Notes: a model not told the origin generated them from the letters alone. Counted from the first letter of the stretch, positions 47,461 to 56,639 are shown. The stretch: DNA of 64,000 bases from Mariniflexile litorale (GCF_031128465.2 NZ_CP155618.1:1621501-1685500), one strand, 5' to 3'. Program-made: numbers and translations.

Positions 47461-47465
47461 CTTTG
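47458..47465 (+). promoter_or_regulatory. -7 promoter element for rpiB
   Basis: TACCTTTG matches TAnnTTTG and ends 26 bases before the rpiB start codon. Confidence 0.42.
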
Positions 47466-47491
47466 TATAAAGATACCTTAATATATATAAA

Positions 47492-47926
47492 ATGAAAATT
47501 TCTATAGGAAACGACCACGCAGGAACCGAATATAAATTTGCTATTATAAAACATTTAGAATCAAAAGGTTATACTGTTAATAATCATGGTACTGATAGTA
47601 TGGATAGCGTAGATTATGCCGATTTTGTACATCCCGTTGCTATGGATGTTGAAACTAATAAAGTAGATTTTGGTATTTTAATTTGTGGTAGTGCTAATGG
47701 TGTAGCTATAACAGCTAATAAACACCAAAAAATTAGGGCTGGTTTAGCTTGGAATAAAGAAATTGTACATCTTATTCGTAGCCATAATAATGCTAATATT
47801 TTATGTATTCCAGCTCGATTTACAGCGGTACAACAAGTTATTGAAATGGTTGATGTTTTTTTAAACACAGAATTTGAAGGAGGTCGTCATCAAACCCGTA
47901 TAGATAAAATTCCGGTGTCTTGCTAA
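47492..47926 (+). CDS. rpiB: Ribose-5-phosphate isomerase B
   Basis: A 144-residue RpiB/LacAB-family isomerase that interconverts ribose-5- and ribulose-5-phosphate in the pentose phosphate pathway. Seen: IGNDHAGTEYK (residues 4-14), NHGTDS, DYADFVHPVA with a substrate-binding His, and the active-site loop ILICGSANGVAITANK near residue 62, with catalytic Cys in ICGS. Length is canonical. Its stop codon directly adjoins the start of the cation-efflux gene (TAAATG). Confidence 0.93.
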   Translation: MKISIGNDHAGTEYKFAIIKHLESKGYTVNNHGTDSMDSVDYADFVHPVAMDVETNKVDFGILICGSANGVAITANKHQKIRAGLAWNKEIVHLIRSHNNANILCIPARFTAVQQVIEMVDVFLNTEFEGGRHQTRIDKIPVSC

Positions 47927-48841
47927 ATGGCACATAACCATTCTCATAATCACACACATCATCATGATATGAAGGATAAAAATCTAATGATTTCTATTCT
48001 TTTAAATACTCTTATTACTGCTGCACAAATTGTAGGTGGTTTAATTTCTGGTAGTTTATCATTATTAAGTGATGCACTACATAACTTTAGCGATGTACTT
48101 TCTTTAATTGTAAGTTATGTGGCTTCTAAACTATCCAAAAAACAAGCTTCTGAAAATAAAACTTTCGGATATAAACGTGCTGAAATATTAGCAGCTTTTG
48201 TTAATGCTGCTACCTTAATAATAGTGGCTATTATTTTAATAAAGGAAGCGGTTGAACGTTTTAAAAATCCGCAAGTAATAGAATCTAACTTGGTTATTTG
48301 GTTAGCGTTATTAGCTATTATTTTTAATGGTTTAAGTGTATTGTTACTAAAAAAAGATTCTGAACATAATATTAATATAAAATCTGCTTACTTACATTTA
48401 TTAACTGATATGTTAGCAAGTGTTGCCGTACTTATTGGTGGTTTATTAATGAAGTATTATGAGATGTTTTGGGTAGATAGTGTACTTACTTTTTTAATTG
48501 CGCTTTATTTAATTTGGGTGGGTTACTATTTGTTAAAAACATCTACCAAAATGTTAATGCTATTTACTCCAGAGCATATAAATATTAAAGCTTTAGTAGA
48601 CAATATTGATGCTTTACCTAAAGTTAAAAAGTTACACCATGTACATATTTGGAATTTAAGTGACAATGAATTGCATTTAGAAGCACATTTAGATTTAAAT
48701 GAAGATGTATCTATTACAGAGTTTGATAGCTTGTTAGAAGTTATAGAAACCATTTTACATGAAGAGTTTAATATAAATCACGTTACTATCCAACCAGAGT
48801 ACAATAAGAATGATCCTAAAGAAGTGATTGTGCAAGATTAA
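47927..48841 (+). CDS. Cation diffusion facilitator family transporter (CzcD-like)
   Basis: A 304-residue inner-membrane metal exporter. The His-rich N-terminus (MAHNHSHNHTHHHD) probably binds Zn2+; six helices lie within residues 20-205. The transport site residues are visible in SLLSDALHNFSDVLS (HxxxD, near residue 46-50) and HLLTDMLASVAVLIGG (HxxxD, near 153). A cytoplasmic C-terminal domain (about 210-295) contains HHVHIWNLSDNE. It exports zinc or a similar divalent metal by proton antiport. It is cotranscribed with rpiB. Confidence 0.9.
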   Translation: MAHNHSHNHTHHHDMKDKNLMISILLNTLITAAQIVGGLISGSLSLLSDALHNFSDVLSLIVSYVASKLSKKQASENKTFGYKRAEILAAFVNAATLIIVAIILIKEAVERFKNPQVIESNLVIWLALLAIIFNGLSVLLLKKDSEHNINIKSAYLHLLTDMLASVAVLIGGLLMKYYEMFWVDSVLTFLIALYLIWVGYYLLKTSTKMLMLFTPEHINIKALVDNIDALPKVKKLHHVHIWNLSDNELHLEAHLDLNEDVSITEFDSLLEVIETILHEEFNINHVTIQPEYNKNDPKEVIVQD

Positions 48842-48931
48842 CCGCATAAACATCATTGCTAGTAAAATGAAGCAAACTAAAAGATTATAACAGTCTACTT
48901 CCTTTGTATGGACTATTTTAATAAGAATTTC

Positions 48932-49375
48932 ATGATACAAACTCAAATTAAAACATTTTCTGAATTAACTTCTGAAGAATTATACAGCATTCTGCAACTT
49001 CGTAGTGAAGTTTTTGTAGTAGAACAAGATTGCGTGTATCAAGATATTGATGGTAAAGATGATAAAGCACTACATGTTTTAGGTATTAAAAACCAAAAAA
49101 TAATAGCTTATAGCCGAGTTTTTAAACCAGGTGATTATTTTGAATACGCCAGCATCGGTCGTGTTGTTATCGCTAAAAACCAACGTGCTTTTAAATATGG
49201 TTATGATTTAATGAAGACTTCTGTGGAGGCTGTTGAAACCTATTTTAAAGAAAAAACTATAAAAATTTCGGCGCAAGCGCATTTAAAATCTTTTTATAAC
49301 AATTGTGGATTCATTGAATTTGGAGAAGAATATTTAGAAGATGATATTCCGCATATTGCGATGATAAAAAAATAG
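48932..49375 (+). CDS. ElaA-like GNAT acetyltransferase
   Basis: From the ATG at 48932 this is a 147-residue GNAT protein (IQTQIKTFSELTSEELY); the frame is open from 48908 but the eight extra codons are not typical. LQLRSEVFVVEQDCVYQDIDGKD-type sequence near residues 20-42 is the ElaA signature, and RVVIAKNQRAFKYGYDLM carries the CoA loop. The acceptor is unknown. It lies 90 bases after the cation-efflux gene on the same strand. Confidence 0.82.
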   Translation: MIQTQIKTFSELTSEELYSILQLRSEVFVVEQDCVYQDIDGKDDKALHVLGIKNQKIIAYSRVFKPGDYFEYASIGRVVIAKNQRAFKYGYDLMKTSVEAVETYFKEKTIKISAQAHLKSFYNNCGFIEFGEEYLEDDIPHIAMIKK

Positions 49376-49405
49376 TTTTTCACTGCTATAAATCTGATAT
49401 TTTAA

Positions 49406-50815
49406 TTACCGTTTTAAAGTAAAATGTCCTTTTATAGTTTCGCCTGTATTTAAGGTAATGAAATACCAATAATCATTGCTTTCTAAAAGCTTTCCGTTAA
49501 AGCTACCATCCCACCCTGGTGCATTTGCAGGTAAATATTTTAAAAGTTTCCCATATCGGTCAAAAACAGCAATGGTTTTAATGTTATTGTTAAAATCTTG
49601 AACCTTCCAAACGTCATGCATTCCGTCGTTATTTGGGGTGAAATATTTTGGAATATAGTAATCTTCCGAAGTAATTAAAACATTAAAACGACTTTCATTA
49701 TTAGCACAAATTGATTCATTATAAATATAAATGGTTTGAGAAGTTGTTATAACATCACCAGTAAATAATGGGACTCCTTGTCCTCTAGGTTCGGTAAAAT
49801 AGTTGCCATAAGTAAGTGTTGGCAAAGTGTAAGAAGTATTCGTAACCACACTATTTATAGTATCTACATTTACAAAATTATTACATTGGTCTTGTGCAGA
49901 TACATAGTTTGAAAAATTTGTAGGAAGCCAATTAGCATGTGCACTAGATGGGTTATCAACAACTACACAATTTAAGTTTAAATTATTGCTAAAATTTACA
50001 GTTCCATTGGTATTATTACTGTTTTTAACATTCAATTTACACAATTGGTTATTACTACAATTTAAAGTTGTTAAGTTGGAATTTTTAGAAAGATTTAGTT
50101 CCGATAAATAATTAAAACTACAGTTTAAAGTTCCTAAAGAGCTATTGGTTTTTGTATCTAAAGAGGTAAGTTCATTTTGTTCACACGAAAGAAAAACAAG
50201 ACTTGAATTTTGAGATATATTTAAATTAGAAAGTAAATTATTCCCACATTCAAATCTACTTAAGTTGGTGTTTTTACTCACATTAATATTTGTTAATTGA
50301 TTGCTTTCACAAACAAAAACATTCAGGTTCAGGTTTTTTGTTATATCTAAAGAAGATAATTGATTACTATCGCATACCAATGAAATTAATTTAGTATTCT
50401 GTGTAACATTTAAATTGGTTAATCTATTATTGGCGCACCAAAAAATATTTAAATCGGCTAAGACAGAGACATCTAAATTTGTTAGCTGATTATTACTGCA
50501 AAAGAGTTGTTCTAAATTGGTGTTTTGAAACACATTTAAGTTTGAAATTAGGTTGTTGGAACATTCTAAAACAGTTAATGCCTTAAAATCTTCTATTCCT
50601 GTAAGGTTTGTAATGTTTTTAAATGAAACATCTAAGTTAGTAAGATTACTAATATTGGCGGTTGGTACCAAACCGTTTATTGGTCCAGAATCGTAGCCTA
50701 AATCTATTAAAGTTTGTTCAAAATTTGTATCGGGAATGGCTGTGTTTTGGGCGATGCTAATAAAACTTAAAAGCCCTAAAAAAAAGAAATAGTGGTATGT
50801 TTTATTTACCCACAT
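49406..50815 (-). CDS. Secreted leucine-rich-repeat protein with type IX sorting domain
   Basis: A 469-residue protein with a signal peptide (about residues 1-22), a region of about ten 21-residue leucine-rich repeats (about 55-285) of the form L-x-C-x-N-N-x-L-T-x-L-x-V-x-x-N-T-x-L, a linker, and a gliding-motility-associated type B C-terminal domain (about 385-469; YIPKYFTPNNDGMHDVW, VFDRYGKLL, GWDGSFNGKLL). The last domain directs secretion and attachment through the type IX system. A cysteine repeats at the same place in most repeats. It overlaps the end of the OmpA-like gene by 14 bases, so the two are co-translated. Confidence 0.82.
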   Translation of the reverse strand: MWVNKTYHYFFFLGLLSFISIAQNTAIPDTNFEQTLIDLGYDSGPINGLVPTANISNLTNLDVSFKNITNLTGIEDFKALTVLECSNNLISNLNVFQNTNLEQLFCSNNQLTNLDVSVLADLNIFWCANNRLTNLNVTQNTKLISLVCDSNQLSSLDITKNLNLNVFVCESNQLTNINVSKNTNLSRFECGNNLLSNLNISQNSSLVFLSCEQNELTSLDTKTNSSLGTLNCSFNYLSELNLSKNSNLTTLNCSNNQLCKLNVKNSNNTNGTVNFSNNLNLNCVVVDNPSSAHANWLPTNFSNYVSAQDQCNNFVNVDTINSVVTNTSYTLPTLTYGNYFTEPRGQGVPLFTGDVITTSQTIYIYNESICANNESRFNVLITSEDYYIPKYFTPNNDGMHDVWKVQDFNNNIKTIAVFDRYGKLLKYLPANAPGWDGSFNGKLLESNDYWYFITLNTGETIKGHFTLKR

Positions 50816-51653
50816 AGGTAATGACTATTTCTACGCGTCTGTCAAATTTTGGATCACCACCAAGTGGAAATTTTCGACGCAACCCCAAGTGGCGCATACG
50901 TTTTTTATCAACGCCTTTTTTTATAAAATAATTATAAATGTATTCAGCGCGTGCTTCAGAAAGATTGCGAAGCTTGGTTTTTCTATCAACAGCATCTCTA
51001 CTATTTTGGGTACAACACACATGCCCCTGAATGGTAAAATAAATGTCTTTTCGTTCTACTAAAGCATTCGCAATAGATTCTAAATTTTTTTTAGATTCGT
51101 ATACGATTTGACTATAACCGGTTTTAAATAAAATATTTTCGAAAACTATTTTATCACCTACTTTTAGATCGCCTTTTAAAAGTTCTGGAGCGTCTTTCTT
51201 CTTAGGGACTTCAACTTGTTCTGGTTTTACTTCAACAATTATAGGAGGTTTTGGTTTTACAATTATTTCTACTTTTCGGTTCAAACCTCTAATTTTAATA
51301 GCATTTTTTTCTTCAACTATTTTTAGTAGAATTTTACCTTTCCCATCTACATTACTAATCAAATCTTCACTTATCTCATTATTGGAAAAAACGGTTTTAA
51401 TAGCATTGGCACGTTGTTGTGATAGTTTTAAATTATAAGAATCGGCACCCACATCGTCGCAAAAACCAAAAATGGAAATAGTTTCGATATCAGTATCCGA
51501 TAGGTTTGAAATAAAAAGTAGCAAACGACTTTCTTCGGTTGGAATAATATCGTATTTGTCGGTATCAAAATAAACTTCATGTGTTAATTCTTTTTGAGAA
51601 AAAACAAATGCACATTGAAGTGTTAATAATAATAGAACCAACTGTTTGCTCAT
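50802..51653 (-). CDS. OmpA family protein with two OmpA-like segments
   Basis: A 283-residue exported protein (signal MSKQLVLLLLTLQCAFVFS). The mature part has two OmpA-like halves: one near residues 27-132 (VYFDTDKYDI, LKLSQQRANAIKTVF) and one near 170-280 (FENILFKTGYSQI, NLSEARAEYIYNYFIKKG, DRRVEIVI). The second lacks the usual GHTD sequence, with GHVCCT in its place. OmpA domains bind peptidoglycan. Its overlap with a T9SS-secreted protein suggests they work together at the cell surface. Confidence 0.72.
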   Translation of the reverse strand: MSKQLVLLLLTLQCAFVFSQKELTHEVYFDTDKYDIIPTEESRLLLFISNLSDTDIETISIFGFCDDVGADSYNLKLSQQRANAIKTVFSNNEISEDLISNVDGKGKILLKIVEEKNAIKIRGLNRKVEIIVKPKPPIIVEVKPEQVEVPKKKDAPELLKGDLKVGDKIVFENILFKTGYSQIVYESKKNLESIANALVERKDIYFTIQGHVCCTQNSRDAVDRKTKLRNLSEARAEYIYNYFIKKGVDKKRMRHLGLRRKFPLGGDPKFDRRVEIVITYVGK

Positions 51654-51762
51654 AAAGTAGGTATTTGGACTGGATATAAATATACTATTTTTAATGAATT
51701 TTGATTTATGCCACCGCCTTTTTAAGCTGAATGACTATTACAACAGGTTGAAACACAAAATT

Positions 51763-53397
51763 TTATTTTAAATAGTTCAAATATGTTGATGTATTGCTAA
51801 GTATTTCGGTAGCTTTTTTAATTTCAATATCGTGTATTTTATAATAATCGTATAAACCTTCTCTATACACGTAACGTTTTACTATCTCTTCGGTTAATAA
51901 TTCTAATAAATAGGCTTTATTTTCATCTATAACGCTGATTTTAGATTTATTTAGATTAGAAATAAGTGTGTTAAAGTCGGTTTTAATATTATCGTCTAAA
52001 TCATCATTTTTTGCCGCTTCAAAGGCTTTGGTTAGTGCTTTTTCAGTATCAGTTTCAAACGAAAAATTATTAACTTTTAAAAAGCTTTTAAAGTTTGCAA
52101 AATCGGTATCGTTAAGCTGTAAGCTGTTAATATCTTTGATATCGTGATTGTAATAGTAATTGGTAGCGTAATTAAAAATTAAATCGTTATTAACAATGGC
52201 GCCTATAATAGAAGAGTTTTTTGAAGTATTAAAACTCATATCTGGTAATACACCACCACCATCAAATACTTTTCGGCCATTTTTTGTTTTAAATTCGTTA
52301 TAGTTTTCTTGTTTTACTTTTACCGCTTCACCTTTGTCGTTTCTATGCCAATAATCTAAGGCTTGAATACATCTGCCAGAAGGTGTGTAATATCTTGAAA
52401 TGGTAATTTTAACCTGTGTGCCATATACCAACTCTTTTGGGCGTTGTACTAAACCTTTACCAAAACTTCTAGAGCCTACAATAACGGCACGGTCTAAATC
52501 TTGTAATGCACCCGAAACAATTTCGCTAGCTGATGCACTACCGCCATCAATTAAAATAACGAGTGGTATTTCAGTATCAATCGGTTCGTTTTGAGTGTAA
52601 TACGTTTTGTTGTATTTTTTAACTTTCGATTTTGTTGTAACCACCAATTGCCCTTTAGACACAAATAAGTTAACGATGTTAATAGCTTCATTAAGTAAGC
52701 CGCCTGGGTTGCCTCGCAAATCTAAAATAATGCGTTCTGCACCTTGGGCTTTTAAATCACGCAGCGCATAGTTTGTTTCGGCCGATGCTTTATCGTTAAA
52801 ACGACTTAATACGATAAACCCCGTTTTGTTGTTAACCATCGAGAAATAAGGAACAGCTTTTATTTCAACCTCTGCACGTTTTATAGTAGCTATTTGGGTT
52901 TTTCCTTGGCGTTTATAGGTTACTTCTACCGAGGTATCGGTAGCTCCTTTAAGTAATTCACCCGCATCTTCTTTGTAGGTTGCAATTAGGGTGTTACCAA
53001 CTTTTATAATTTCGTCGCCCGCTTTTAAACCTGCTTTATCTGCTGGATAATTTTTATAAGGCTCTACAATAACTAATTTATCTTTTAGAGTTTTTACTTT
53101 AGCGCCAATGCCCGTATAATCACCTGTATTGTTAATTCTGGCAGCCTCTACATCCTGTTCGTTCATAAAATTGGTGTAGGGATCCAAATTAGCTAACATG
53201 CTTTTAATGGCGGTGTCCATAAGGTCGCCTGGGTTGGTATCATCTACATAATTCATGTTGAGTTCTTTAAAAAGCGTGGTGAATATTTCTATTTGCTTCG
53301 CAATTTCAAAAAAATCGTTTTTAAAAGCCGTGGTCGTTAAAAACAATACACTGGCTATTACAGGAATTAATATTCTTTTTTTAAGTAATTTTTTCAT
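51763..53397 (-). CDS. S41 family C-terminal processing peptidase
   Basis: A 544-residue protease from the ATG at 53397; an in-frame GTG one codon earlier is less likely. An N-terminal signal/anchor helix (about 9-26) precedes a PDZ domain (about 95-170; GIGAKVK, PADKAGLKAGDEIIKVG) and the S41 catalytic core: the Ser in DGGSASASEIVSGAL near residue 285 and Lys in SFGKGLVQ near 312 form the Ser-Lys dyad. It processes exported proteins in the periplasm. It overlaps the 3' end of rnpA upstream by 17 bases. Confidence 0.9.
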   Translation of the reverse strand: MKKLLKKRILIPVIASVLFLTTTAFKNDFFEIAKQIEIFTTLFKELNMNYVDDTNPGDLMDTAIKSMLANLDPYTNFMNEQDVEAARINNTGDYTGIGAKVKTLKDKLVIVEPYKNYPADKAGLKAGDEIIKVGNTLIATYKEDAGELLKGATDTSVEVTYKRQGKTQIATIKRAEVEIKAVPYFSMVNNKTGFIVLSRFNDKASAETNYALRDLKAQGAERIILDLRGNPGGLLNEAINIVNLFVSKGQLVVTTKSKVKKYNKTYYTQNEPIDTEIPLVILIDGGSASASEIVSGALQDLDRAVIVGSRSFGKGLVQRPKELVYGTQVKITISRYYTPSGRCIQALDYWHRNDKGEAVKVKQENYNEFKTKNGRKVFDGGGVLPDMSFNTSKNSSIIGAIVNNDLIFNYATNYYYNHDIKDINSLQLNDTDFANFKSFLKVNNFSFETDTEKALTKAFEAAKNDDLDDNIKTDFNTLISNLNKSKISVIDENKAYLLELLTEEIVKRYVYREGLYDYYKIHDIEIKKATEILSNTSTYLNYLK

Positions 53398-53809
53398 CAC
53401 TATTTAATTTTTCAGTTTCAGAAACCTTTTTTAAAAACTTCTCAAAAAGGTGACTCATGCGGGTTTCAACTTGGGCTAAGGTGGGTTTTTCTTTGCCAAT
53501 GTACAAAATCATAAACGCATATTGTGTTGTAATGTTGTTAAAATAGCTGGCTTTATTTAGCCGGTAAACCTCTCGAATTAAACGTTTTATATGGTTTCTG
53601 TCTACGGCGGTTTTAAATTGGCGTTTGCTAACGGAAATGCCTGTTTTTGCTATAATAGTTTCACCGAATGTGGTTGGTAAATACACCAAGCGCAACGGAA
53701 ATGCCGACACCGATTGCCCGTTGGCAAACAATTGTTCAATAAGCTTTTTGCTTTTAAGTTTTTCTTTTTTATTGAATGTGAATTTCAACTTTGTAGGTTT
53801 AAAAGCCAA
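53381..53809 (-). CDS. rnpA: Ribonuclease P protein component
   Basis: A 142-residue basic protein that binds the RNase P RNA and supports 5' maturation of tRNAs. KTAVDRNHIKRLIREVYR near residue 65 contains the conserved RNxxKRxxRE motif, preceded by FGETIIAKTGISVSKRQ. The frame begins with TTG at 53809; a second TTG at 53788 (giving KFTFNKKEKLKSKK) fits the common N-terminus better. It overlaps the S41 peptidase by 17 bases. rpmH is not next to it. Confidence 0.9.
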   Translation of the reverse strand: MAFKPTKLKFTFNKKEKLKSKKLIEQLFANGQSVSAFPLRLVYLPTTFGETIIAKTGISVSKRQFKTAVDRNHIKRLIREVYRLNKASYFNNITTQYAFMILYIGKEKPTLAQVETRMSHLFEKFLKKVSETEKLNSDEKIT

Positions 53810-53831
53810 AGGTAATGAAATTAAAAAATGA

Positions 53832-54632
53832 TTACTTTTTTAGTATCTTAATTTGAATGTTTTTAAACCATATGGGTTGCCCTTCGGCTTGCAATGCAAT
53901 AAACCCATGGTCAACAAATTTGTCTGCTCCTAAAGCTAATAATTTTTTAGCATCTTTGTCATTATCATCAAGTTGCGGATGGTTAAATCGAATTACTTCT
54001 TTACCATTTATTCTATATATAATTTCTTCATTTCCATTTACTTCAGCCTCAAAAGTTACCCAAGTGTTTACAGGGAAAAGTTTTGAATTTGAATTAACAA
54101 TATGTTCTTTAGTAAGTTTTCCATCTATTTCAATATGAGTACCAGGTGTTACTGCATTACCTGTTTGTGTTCCGGCAGTAGCACCTTCTGCTAGAAATTG
54201 TCCTTCAAGACTTACAGGAAAGGCTTGGTCAATACGCATGCTTTGAGGTGATTGTGCATGCAACATGGCTCCACTATTTAGGTTCGTCCAGTGTGGGGCA
54301 TCTGGCATTCCAGAACCAAAAATTTTATAATCAACTTTAAAGATATAGTGTGAATAAGCAATATTTGTAAAAATGTGACCAAACTGCATGTCAAATTCTT
54401 TATAATTTTCATAAGAAACTTTTAGGATACCGTCTTCAGCATAAAAGGTATTGTGTATATTTTGATTTAATGGTTGACCATTAATTTTAACAGTCCAACC
54501 ATCTAAGTTCTCTCCGTTGAATAATGAAATCCAGTCTGAAGTTTCAATGTTTTCAATTTGGCCATAGGATGATGAAAAATAAATTAAAAATAAAATCAGG
54601 AAAAAGCGTTGAAATAAAAAAGAGATTTTCAT
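53832..54632 (-). CDS. DUF1080 (3-keto-disaccharide hydrolase) domain protein
   Basis: A 266-residue secreted protein with a signal peptide (about residues 1-24, LILFLIYFSSSYGQ). The beta-jelly-roll DUF1080 fold is shown by WISLFNGENLDGWTVKI near residue 34, a GSGMPDAPHWTNLNSG segment near 103, and IWFKNIQIKILK at the end, which is the closing strand. DUF1080 proteins include 3-keto-glucoside hydrolases and are common in Bacteroidota. The substrate is not predictable. It is followed by rnpA (22-base gap). Confidence 0.82.
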   Translation of the reverse strand: MKISFLFQRFFLILFLIYFSSSYGQIENIETSDWISLFNGENLDGWTVKINGQPLNQNIHNTFYAEDGILKVSYENYKEFDMQFGHIFTNIAYSHYIFKVDYKIFGSGMPDAPHWTNLNSGAMLHAQSPQSMRIDQAFPVSLEGQFLAEGATAGTQTGNAVTPGTHIEIDGKLTKEHIVNSNSKLFPVNTWVTFEAEVNGNEEIIYRINGKEVIRFNHPQLDDNDKDAKKLLALGADKFVDHGFIALQAEGQPIWFKNIQIKILKK

Positions 54633-54727
54633 ATTATTTGTCCTTTGAGGGTTGCTGTATAAATATCAAGGTTATTCTATTTATTATATAAAATAGTTTC
54701 TTTTTAAAATTCTATTATAATTCGTAT

Positions 54728-55381
54728 TTATTGTTTTTTCTTCGCTTTTTCAGCTTTTATACGTTTGGCATTATCGCTATATAGCTGTCTCCAACTTCTT
54801 CCATTAGAGTTTAAGTAGTGTTCGTTTTTGGTTTTATAAATTTCAAAAATGGCTGAAATTTGTTTCATACTTTTATAGTCTACTGCCATTTCTCGTGCTT
54901 CTTTCAAGTTGTTTAATATCACTGTTTCTTCTTCAGGAGTAAGATCTGTAACGATAACATGGTAAGCTTTTAAAGTGAATGCCACTTTTCCAATGGTATA
55001 TTTATCTAGAATAGCCTCTACTTGAGTGTCGTTAAGGTTTGTTTTAAGCCCCGTCATAAGCGCCTCATGTACAGAACGAGGCATTGCTGAATCGGCAATA
55101 ATGGAACGATCTAATTCTGATAAGGGTTGTCCTGTTACTGGATTAATGCCTGCAGGAACACTATCAAACGGATGGCTATTGTGCCAATTACGTACTGCAA
55201 TTAAATGTGTTGATATAACTTCGGTTGCTTGAGTTTCCTTTTCTTTATTATTCAGATTTAATTCTGCAACCCAATTAGCAGCTTTTTCTATTAATTTAGC
55301 TTCTTCTTTATCTTGAGCGAAACAAATATTTGCCGTTAAAAGAAGTGCAGCAACTAGGATTCCTATATTTTTTATTTTCAT
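54728..55381 (-). CDS. DUF3826 family secreted protein
   Basis: A 217-residue protein with a signal peptide (MKIKNIGILVAALLLTANICFA). The rest is mainly helical, with WVAELNLNNKEKETQATEVI, AVRNWHNSHPF and TPEEETVILNNLKEAREMAVDYK segments that fit DUF3826, a Bacteroidota-restricted family of unknown function usually found near carbohydrate-related secreted proteins. It lies 95 bases upstream of the DUF1080 gene on the same strand and has its own -7 element. Both may belong to one sugar-related function. Confidence 0.72.
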   Translation of the reverse strand: MKIKNIGILVAALLLTANICFAQDKEEAKLIEKAANWVAELNLNNKEKETQATEVISTHLIAVRNWHNSHPFDSVPAGINPVTGQPLSELDRSIIADSAMPRSVHEALMTGLKTNLNDTQVEAILDKYTIGKVAFTLKAYHVIVTDLTPEEETVILNNLKEAREMAVDYKSMKQISAIFEIYKTKNEHYLNSNGRSWRQLYSDNAKRIKAEKAKKKQ

Positions 55382-55439
55382 AAATAATGTTGTTTGTATT
55401 AATGGCTTTATTTAAATTTTGTTTAATCTCAAATATAGC

Positions 55440-55447
55440 AATAATAA
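55440..55447 (-). promoter_or_regulatory. -7 promoter element for the DUF3826 gene
   Basis: Minus-strand TATATTTG matches TAnnTTTG, 58 bases upstream of the start codon. Confidence 0.4.
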
Positions 55448-55523
55448 TTTTTGAAGAAAGTGTTGGCTTTATAGGATTTATTTGAAGTCGTCTCTATACA
55501 ATGTTAACAGCTTCATTAAGTTT

Positions 55524-56639
55524 TTAATTCCAATTATTCGACCAGTCTTTCCAAACAGGTTCTAAACCTGAATTTGTTAACATGTGTGCAATTTCTTCGG
55601 TAGATCGTTCATCTGAAATCTCAAACTGTTCTAAGGTTTGTGGATCTACGGCATAACCCCCCGGATTTGTTTTAGATTCTGCACTTAAAGAGGTAATTCC
55701 CAAATGCACAATGTTATTTCTAAAGGTAGCGCTTTCACGCGTGCTCATAGAGAGTTCCACATCTTCGTCTAATAGCCTAAAGGCACAAATGGTTTGTACT
55801 AAATGCTTATCGGTCATTTCTACCTTAGGCTCTAAGCCACCGCTATGCGGACGTAACCGTGGAAATGAGATGGAATATTTTGTTTTCCAATAGGTTTTTT
55901 GAAGGTATTTTAAATGTAAGGCCGTGAAAAAACTATCGGCTCTCCAGTCTTCTAATCCAAATAAGGCACCCAATCCAATTTTATGAACGCCCGCTTTTCC
56001 TAATCTATCAGGTGTTTCTAATCGGTAATTAAAATTAGATTTTTTGCCTTTCGGGTGGTGTTTTTTATATTCATCTCTATGATAGGTTTCTTGATATACC
56101 AAAACGGCATATAACTCGGCCTTAATGAGTTCTTCATATTCATCTTGATCTAAAGGCTGTACTTCAATAGTAATATTCGAAAATTGATTTTTAATGAGTT
56201 CCATAGCGTGTTTTATGTACGGAACGCCAACCGTTTTATTTGCCTCACCCGTTACTAATAAAATATGGTCGTAACCTTTAGATTTTATAAAGGTTATTTC
56301 CTTTAATATTTCAGCATCGGTTAAAGTTCTACGTGGAATTTTATTTGTCATACTGAATCCGCAATAGGTACAAATATTTTGACATTCGTTAGACAAATAC
56401 ATAGGAACATACATTTGGATGGTGTTTCCAAAACGTTTTTTGGTACTTGCCATGCTCAATTGCGCCATGTCCTCTAAAAAAGGTGCCGCCGCAGGAGAAA
56501 TTAACGCTTTAAAATCTTCTAAATCACGCTTATTTTTAGATAATGCATATGCAACGTCTTGTGTTGTTTTTGAGTGGATGCTTTTTAGAGTTTCATCCCA
56601 ATTATAAGTATCGAATGTGCTTTGAAATGTTTTGTTCAT
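55524..56639 (-). CDS. thiH: 2-iminoacetate synthase ThiH
   Basis: A 371-residue radical-SAM tyrosine lyase that supplies dehydroglycine for the thiazole ring. The 4Fe-4S motif CxxxCxxC is CQNICTYC near residues 88-95; the SAM-binding VTGEANK and the EVQPLDQDEYEEL segment follow, and SFPRLRPHSG lies in the C-terminal part. It is the last gene of the thiamine operon, 54 bases after thiG. No thiF follows; the next gene is unrelated. Confidence 0.93.
   Translation of the reverse strand: MNKTFQSTFDTYNWDETLKSIHSKTTQDVAYALSKNKRDLEDFKALISPAAAPFLEDMAQLSMASTKKRFGNTIQMYVPMYLSNECQNICTYCGFSMTNKIPRRTLTDAEILKEITFIKSKGYDHILLVTGEANKTVGVPYIKHAMELIKNQFSNITIEVQPLDQDEYEELIKAELYAVLVYQETYHRDEYKKHHPKGKKSNFNYRLETPDRLGKAGVHKIGLGALFGLEDWRADSFFTALHLKYLQKTYWKTKYSISFPRLRPHSGGLEPKVEMTDKHLVQTICAFRLLDEDVELSMSTRESATFRNNIVHLGITSLSAESKTNPGGYAVDPQTLEQFEISDERSTEEIAHMLTNSGLEPVWKDWSNNWN

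Noticed and set aside
49900-50650. Regular short repeats of about 63 bases, considered as a CRISPR or tandem repeat array
   Set aside because: The period matches the 21-residue leucine-rich repeats of an intact coding sequence; there are no identical repeat units with unique spacers.
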